Source: JANQPX01 sp039197065 (lineage in GTDB: Bacteria; Pseudomonadota; Alphaproteobacteria; Geminicoccales; Geminicoccaceae). Taken from it: a DNA stretch of 64,000 nt. Made by a program: the position numbers and the translations under genes. The notes below the pieces were generated by a model that saw only the letters and a list, made by a program, of their open reading frames with translations, made no database searches and was not told the origin of the DNA. This document shows positions 60,143 to 64,000 of this stretch, piece after piece (position 1 is the first letter of the stretch; each line of letters begins with the position of its first letter). Where the stretch lies: NCBI GenBank assembly GCA_039197065.1, contig JBCCUL010000037.1:1-64000 (forward strand), written 5' to 3'.

Positions 60143-62962
60143 CTGGTTGAAGATCTACGAAAGCGCCTTCATACCGGCGAGCCGCCAGTTGTCTTCGTCA
60201 GCTACAGCCATAATGAAGACGATACCGCCTGGAAGGACGAGCTGCTGCCGCATCTGCAGCATCTCGAAAAGCTCGGCACGGTGGAGGTCTGGAGCGATCA
60301 GGACATCAAGGCAGGCACGGATTGGTACGCTGACATCAAACACGCTCTGAGGCGAACCAAGGTCGCAATCTGTCTGATCTCGCCGCATTTCCTGAAGTCG
60401 TCATTCTGCATTGATGAGGAAGTCGCCTATCTCCTCCAGGCGCGCAATCGCGGCGATCTCGAGATCATTCCGATTCTGGTCGAGGAATGCACCTGGAAGC
60501 CCCACCGTTGGCTAAGCCGCCTGCAGATGTTGCCAGGAGGCGGCAAGAACCTGACGACAGATTTCAAGGACGATCCGGCCCAGATCTTCGCGAAGGTGTC
60601 GAATCAGGTCCACGCGATGCTGCAGCCCGGCTATGTCTTCAAGCGCCCGCCGCCGGATGGCGATCCGCCCAAGATCGATATCGATCGACTTCCTAGGAGC
60701 GACGATCTGGTGCTCGGCCGGCAGGACGAGCTTAATCTTCTCGATCGGATCTGGAGCGACAACGACTTGAACGTCGCCGTGTTCAGGGCGTCCGGTGGTG
60801 TCGGCAAGTCGAGCCTGGTGCAGACCTGGGTCGAGGATATGGCCCTCGACAATTATCGCGGGGCCAAGCGGGTCTATGCCTGGTCATTCTACAGCCAGGG
60901 CACGACGCAGGACGGCAGCGGCGGGCGCGTCACCTCGGCGGACGAATTTATCGGTGAGGCGCTCGACTGGTTCGGCGACAAGAGCAGAGGCGAAGGCCTG
61001 TCCACTTGGGATCGCGGACAGCGGCTCGCTGAACTGGTCCAAAAGGAACGGACGCTGCTGCTGCTTGACGGTATGGAGCCGCTGCAATCCGGGCAGGAGT
61101 TTGATCGAGGCAAGCTCAAAGACCCTGGACTCGAAGTGCTGCTCGACGAGCTTGGACGGCAAAACCCCGGCCTCTGTCTGGTCACGACACGCGAGGAGGT
61201 GACCGACCTTTGGCATGAAGAAGACGAAGCCAAGGTTGGGAGGCTCGATCTCGACACCATTTCGACCATCGCCGGACGCGCATTACTTCGGGTAAGCGGG
61301 ATCGAGGGCGAGGATGCGGCACTGGAGCAAGCGGTCAAGGACTTCGGCCAGCATGCCTATGCCATCAAGCTGCTCGGATCTTTTTTGACGTCGAGCGGCA
61401 CCCCGAACATCAAACATGCGGCGGATATTCCCGACTTGCAGGATGTCGATTCTAAGGACGGCAAACATCCCCGCCGGGTGATGGCGGCCTTTGCCGAGCG
61501 CTTCGGGGACAGCGCCAAGGCAGATATTCTGGCGATGCTGGGCCTGTTCGATCGGCCGGCAGACGCAGGTTGCATCGCCGCGCTTCGGAAAGAGCCGGCG
61601 ATCCCAGGCCTGAATGCTGCCGTCCTGCAGGTCAGCGAAGCGGTGTGGCAGGAGCATATCGCCGAACTCCGCAAGCTCGGTCTTCTTACGCCCGAAAGCC
61701 ACCATGCGCCGGACGGACTGGATGCACACCCACTCGTGCGCGAGCACTTCGGCGCGCGGCTGCGAGCCGAGCGTGAAGACGCCTGGAAGGAGGGGCATCA
61801 GCGGCTGTACGAGTATTTGAAAGCGTCGCAGAAGATTCACCAACCCGACACCCTTGCCGAGATGGCGCCGCTCTTCCAAGCGGTCCACCATGGCTGCCTC
61901 GCGGGGCGGCGGCAGGCAACGCTAGACGACCTCTACAAGGACCGCATCCTCCGTCGGAATGAGCACTATCTTTCGGGGAAGCTTGGCGCGTTCGGCGCGG
62001 ATCAGGGGCTTTTGGCATCCTTCTTCGATCCACCCTTTCAACATCCTGCTACAGACCTAATCGAAACCGACCGCGCCTGGCTCTTGAACCAGGCCGCCTT
62101 CCATCTCCGTGCCCTCGGCCAGCTTGGCGAGGCGGTATCGCCGATTCGAGCGGGGCTGGAGATGTCGATCGAGCAAGGAAACTGGCGACAATCCGCTAGA
62201 ATGGCCTGCAACCTTTCGGAGCTGCAACTCACTTTGGGCCATGTCGAGGCGGCGCTGGCCGCGGGCGAAGCATCGGTAGAGCATGCCGACCGGGGCGGCG
62301 AGGGTTTCATGTGCGAGGTTAACCGTACCACTCTTGCCGACGCCAAGCATAAGGCGGGGGAAGTGCTGGCGGCAAAGGCGCTATTCGAGGAGGCCGAAGC
62401 GATGCAAGCAGAACGCCAGCCCGACTATCCCTTACTCTATTCGCTCAGGGGGTATCTATATTGCGACCTGCTGCTCACCCTTGGCCAGGCCGAGGCGGTA
62501 CGCGAGCGAGCCGCGGTATCGACCAAGTGGTTGATGGATGTAGGAGTTGCAACGCTCCTCGATATCGCCTTGGGCCAGCTGTCCTTCGGCCGGGCGGCGC
62601 TGGCGCTGGGGGGAGACGAGGCTTGCCGCCAGCTCGATCAGGCAGTCGACGGCTTGCGCAGGGCAGGGACGATCCACAATCTTTCTTGGGGGCTCCTGGC
62701 GCGTGTGGCCTTCTTACGCGAGGTGGAAGAGTTCGACAAATCGCGAAAAGACCTGGGCGAGGTCATGCGCATGGCGAAGCGCTCTGGCATGCGTCTCTTC
62801 GAATGCGACGCGCATCTCGAATACGCCCGCCTGGAGATCAAACAAGGCCAGCCCGACGCGGCTCGTGTCCACATCGAGGCTGCTGACGCGCTGGTCACCG
62901 CCTGCGGCTACCACCGCCGTGACGGGGAAGTCGCAGACCTCAAGGAACAACTCGGCCTTTAG
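60143..62962 (+). CDS. TIR-STAND NTPase-TPR protein (NLR-like, candidate immune gene)
   Basis: Domains in order: TIR (beta-1 VVFVSYSHNEDD; helix EVWSDQDIKAG; catalytic-type Glu in SSFCIDEEVAYLL), about residues 15-150; STAND/NB-ARC NTPase with Walker A ASGGVGKSSLVQ and Walker B RTLLLLDGMEPL, about 190-520; and C-terminal TPR-like helices to the end. TIR domains of this kind cleave NAD+ or make signalling nucleotides when the sensor oligomerises; this architecture occurs in bacterial anti-phage NLR-like proteins. Oddity: the TIR frame runs back to a TGA at 60137 with no ATG, GTG or TTG before GTG 60281, which would cut off the first TIR strand. CTG 60143 is used provisionally; a frameshift from GTG 60132 (MFERWLKIYES) is the alternative. 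Confidence 0.8.
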   Translation: MVEDLRKRLHTGEPPVVFVSYSHNEDDTAWKDELLPHLQHLEKLGTVEVWSDQDIKAGTDWYADIKHALRRTKVAICLISPHFLKSSFCIDEEVAYLLQARNRGDLEIIPILVEECTWKPHRWLSRLQMLPGGGKNLTTDFKDDPAQIFAKVSNQVHAMLQPGYVFKRPPPDGDPPKIDIDRLPRSDDLVLGRQDELNLLDRIWSDNDLNVAVFRASGGVGKSSLVQTWVEDMALDNYRGAKRVYAWSFYSQGTTQDGSGGRVTSADEFIGEALDWFGDKSRGEGLSTWDRGQRLAELVQKERTLLLLDGMEPLQSGQEFDRGKLKDPGLEVLLDELGRQNPGLCLVTTREEVTDLWHEEDEAKVGRLDLDTISTIAGRALLRVSGIEGEDAALEQAVKDFGQHAYAIKLLGSFLTSSGTPNIKHAADIPDLQDVDSKDGKHPRRVMAAFAERFGDSAKADILAMLGLFDRPADAGCIAALRKEPAIPGLNAAVLQVSEAVWQEHIAELRKLGLLTPESHHAPDGLDAHPLVREHFGARLRAEREDAWKEGHQRLYEYLKASQKIHQPDTLAEMAPLFQAVHHGCLAGRRQATLDDLYKDRILRRNEHYLSGKLGAFGADQGLLASFFDPPFQHPATDLIETDRAWLLNQAAFHLRALGQLGEAVSPIRAGLEMSIEQGNWRQSARMACNLSELQLTLGHVEAALAAGEASVEHADRGGEGFMCEVNRTTLADAKHKAGEVLAAKALFEEAEAMQAERQPDYPLLYSLRGYLYCDLLLTLGQAEAVRERAAVSTKWLMDVGVATLLDIALGQLSFGRAALALGGDEACRQLDQAVDGLRRAGTIHNLSWGLLARVAFLREVEEFDKSRKDLGEVMRMAKRSGMRLFECDAHLEYARLEIKQGQPDAARVHIEAADALVTACGYHRRDGEVADLKEQLGL

Positions 62963-63684
62963 GACCGAGTCTCAGGCAAGTCAACGCCGTCCCGCGCCGG
63001 GACACTGTAGCGGTGGATGATGACGGCTCCGAACATGAGCACCACAGCGGCGGTTGCGAGGGCGTAGGGCCAGATGGCTGCGAAGCCGAGAAGCAGGGCT
63101 GCGGCAAGCAGGGCAAGCCCGCTGATCGCTACGATCCAACCCAGGCGGCGGTTCCGCCCGCCATAGGCTTCCATCAGGATGATCGCGAGGTTCAGGACGA
63201 CATGGGCGATGCCGAGCGGCCACCAGTCCCTCAGGAAGTCGCCGTCCAGCAGCGTGCCGCCGAAGGCGAGCATGTTGCCGATCAGCATCGGGTGTGCGGT
63301 CAGGGAATAGGGGAAGCTGGTGATGTGCTTGGCGGGGATGGCCGCAAGCTCGTAGCCGTAATAGGTGCGCTCCTTGCCGAGCGCTTGCGCCGCGGCGATG
63401 TTGAGGCCGAAGCCTGCCGCCATGGCGATCGCGGAGAGAACGCTTGGCACCGTCGTCCAGAGCACGGCGGCAAGGGCTGCGAGCGGGATGATCTTCAGGA
63501 GATGGGAGTCGCGGATGAAGCGCTCATGGCTGATGTCCCGCCAGAGAAAGGCGAGGGCGTAGACGAGATAATGCCAGAAACTGAGCGCATAGATCGCGAG
63601 CGCGAAGCTCTCGGCGCCAGAGGAAATGCCGAGGATCGCCAGCACGAAGATCGCCGTCGCGAAGAAAATCGGATCACGCATCAT
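62959..63684 (-). CDS. PEMT/ICMT-like membrane methyltransferase
   Basis: Multi-helix membrane protein. LGKERTYYGYELAAIPAKHITSFPYSLTAHPMLIGNMLAFGG resembles the SAM-binding core of phospholipid N-methyltransferases (GKxxTYYG, FPYxxxxHPM), and a conserved EAYGGRNRR-type acid-basic end follows. ATG 63684 (MMRDPIFFATAIF) is preferred: upstream codons of the open frame are low-complexity and lie over a regulatory-like palindrome. The substrate may be phosphatidylethanolamine or another lipid. It converges on the TIR gene with a four-base overlap. Confidence 0.7.
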   Translation of the reverse strand: MMRDPIFFATAIFVLAILGISSGAESFALAIYALSFWHYLVYALAFLWRDISHERFIRDSHLLKIIPLAALAAVLWTTVPSVLSAIAMAAGFGLNIAAAQALGKERTYYGYELAAIPAKHITSFPYSLTAHPMLIGNMLAFGGTLLDGDFLRDWWPLGIAHVVLNLAIILMEAYGGRNRRLGWIVAISGLALLAAALLLGFAAIWPYALATAAVVLMFGAVIIHRYSVPARDGVDLPETRS

Positions 63685-63807
63685 CCGAAGATAAAGTCCA
63701 TCTGCAGAAGGTGAAATCAGATTAGCTCGTGGACCGTAGCACGGTCCGCCCAGAACTTCAGCTTCCGCTGAAGCACTGGCGCTTCGCGCGCCGATGATGT
63801 GTTCTGA

Positions 63808-63818
63808 TGGTATGACCA
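63808..63818. promoter_or_regulatory. TGGT-N3-ACCA palindrome in a divergent promoter
   Basis: TGGT-ATG-ACCA lies between the methyltransferase gene and the quinone oxidoreductase gene. It has the half-sites seen around the oxalate genes but lies 25 kb away, and other GntR-family proteins share this half-site, so the regulator is unknown. Confidence 0.35.
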
Positions 63819-63921
63819 CAGCATAAGGTTTCGACCGTCAACCTCCGAGTCGACGGTATGCCGCCAAGTCTTTGCAGGTCGTCGAGAGGCTCATACCACC
63901 GAGGCAGGGGGGGAGAGGGTG

Positions 63922-64000
63922 ATGTCGAAGGCTCAGGTGATCCATGAACTCGGCCCGCCGAGCGCCATGCGCTGGGAGGACTGGGCGGTGCCCGATCCCG
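63922..64000 (+). CDS. Quinone oxidoreductase (zinc-independent MDR family), 5' part
   Basis: The window ends after 26 codons. MSKAQVIHELGPPSAMRWED and WAVPDP match the start of NADPH:quinone oxidoreductases (QorA-like), where the pattern is KAIRIHETGGPEVLKWED. GGGGGGAGAG precedes the ATG. The enzyme would reduce quinones with NADPH; only the first strand of the GroES-like domain is visible. Confidence 0.65.
   Translation, partial: MSKAQVIHELGPPSAMRWEDWAVPDP

Overview
The window is high-GC, densely coding DNA of an alphaproteobacterium, probably a marine member of the Hyphomicrobiales (Rhizobiales). Pointers are the imuA-imuB-dnaE2 cassette with a GTTC-N7-GTTC LexA box, a complete sodium-pumping Nqr operon, a class GN sortase with its dedicated target, a PEP-CTERM protein, and CTAGAGC-bounded intergenic modules. 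This assignment is inferred from gene content. No rRNA, tRNA or CRISPR array was seen.

Layout. 1-7.3 kb: the 3' part of a DmeF-like metal exporter, a decayed SRAP (YedK-type) gene, then dnaE2, imuB and imuA on the minus strand. 7.4-12 kb: dgoK-dgoA, a small exported protein, a RatA/Coq10-type START protein, lipA and a PEP-CTERM protein. 12.1-21.2 kb: a TRAP permease pair with acyl-CoA genes (enoyl-CoA hydratase, CaiB-type CoA transferase, GNAT), facing a spermidine/putrescine-type ABC operon that ends in an MBL-fold hydrolase. 21.2-25.3 kb: an orphan response regulator beside a decayed histidine kinase, a DUF2177 protein, and the sortase pair.

25.3-46.0 kb is the most interesting part: a one-carbon/oxalate island. 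It holds an NAD-linked formate dehydrogenase of the two-subunit FDH1 type, an IS5-family insertion exactly at the fdhA stop codon, a 1.7-kb gene-poor scar, sucCD (minus strand), and then on the plus strand a GntR/FCD regulator, oxc, frc, a formyl-transfer/hydrolase-like enzyme, fhs, a universal stress protein and tctC-tctB-tctA. Predicted flow: oxalate enters through the Tct transporter, Frc makes oxalyl-CoA, and Oxc releases CO2 and formyl-CoA. Frc recycles the CoA and frees formate, which is either oxidised to CO2 with NADH (FdhAB) or attached to tetrahydrofolate (Fhs). Palindromes of the form TGGT-N2/3-ACCA lie before fdhB, before gntR and before frc, suggesting that the GntR protein controls the island.

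46.0-52.6 kb: a lone xanthine-dehydrogenase-family large subunit with an EamA transporter and a tandem VOC protein, two flavin-reductase-like proteins, and ApbE. 52.7-59.8 kb: a CBS-domain protein and nqrABCDEF plus nqrM; ApbE would flavinylate NqrB and NqrC. A 44-codon ORF exactly fills the nqrD-nqrE gap. 60-64 kb: a TIR-STAND-TPR protein (candidate immune NLR-like gene) with an anomalous 5' end, a PEMT-like membrane methyltransferase, and the start of a quinone oxidoreductase gene cut by the window end.
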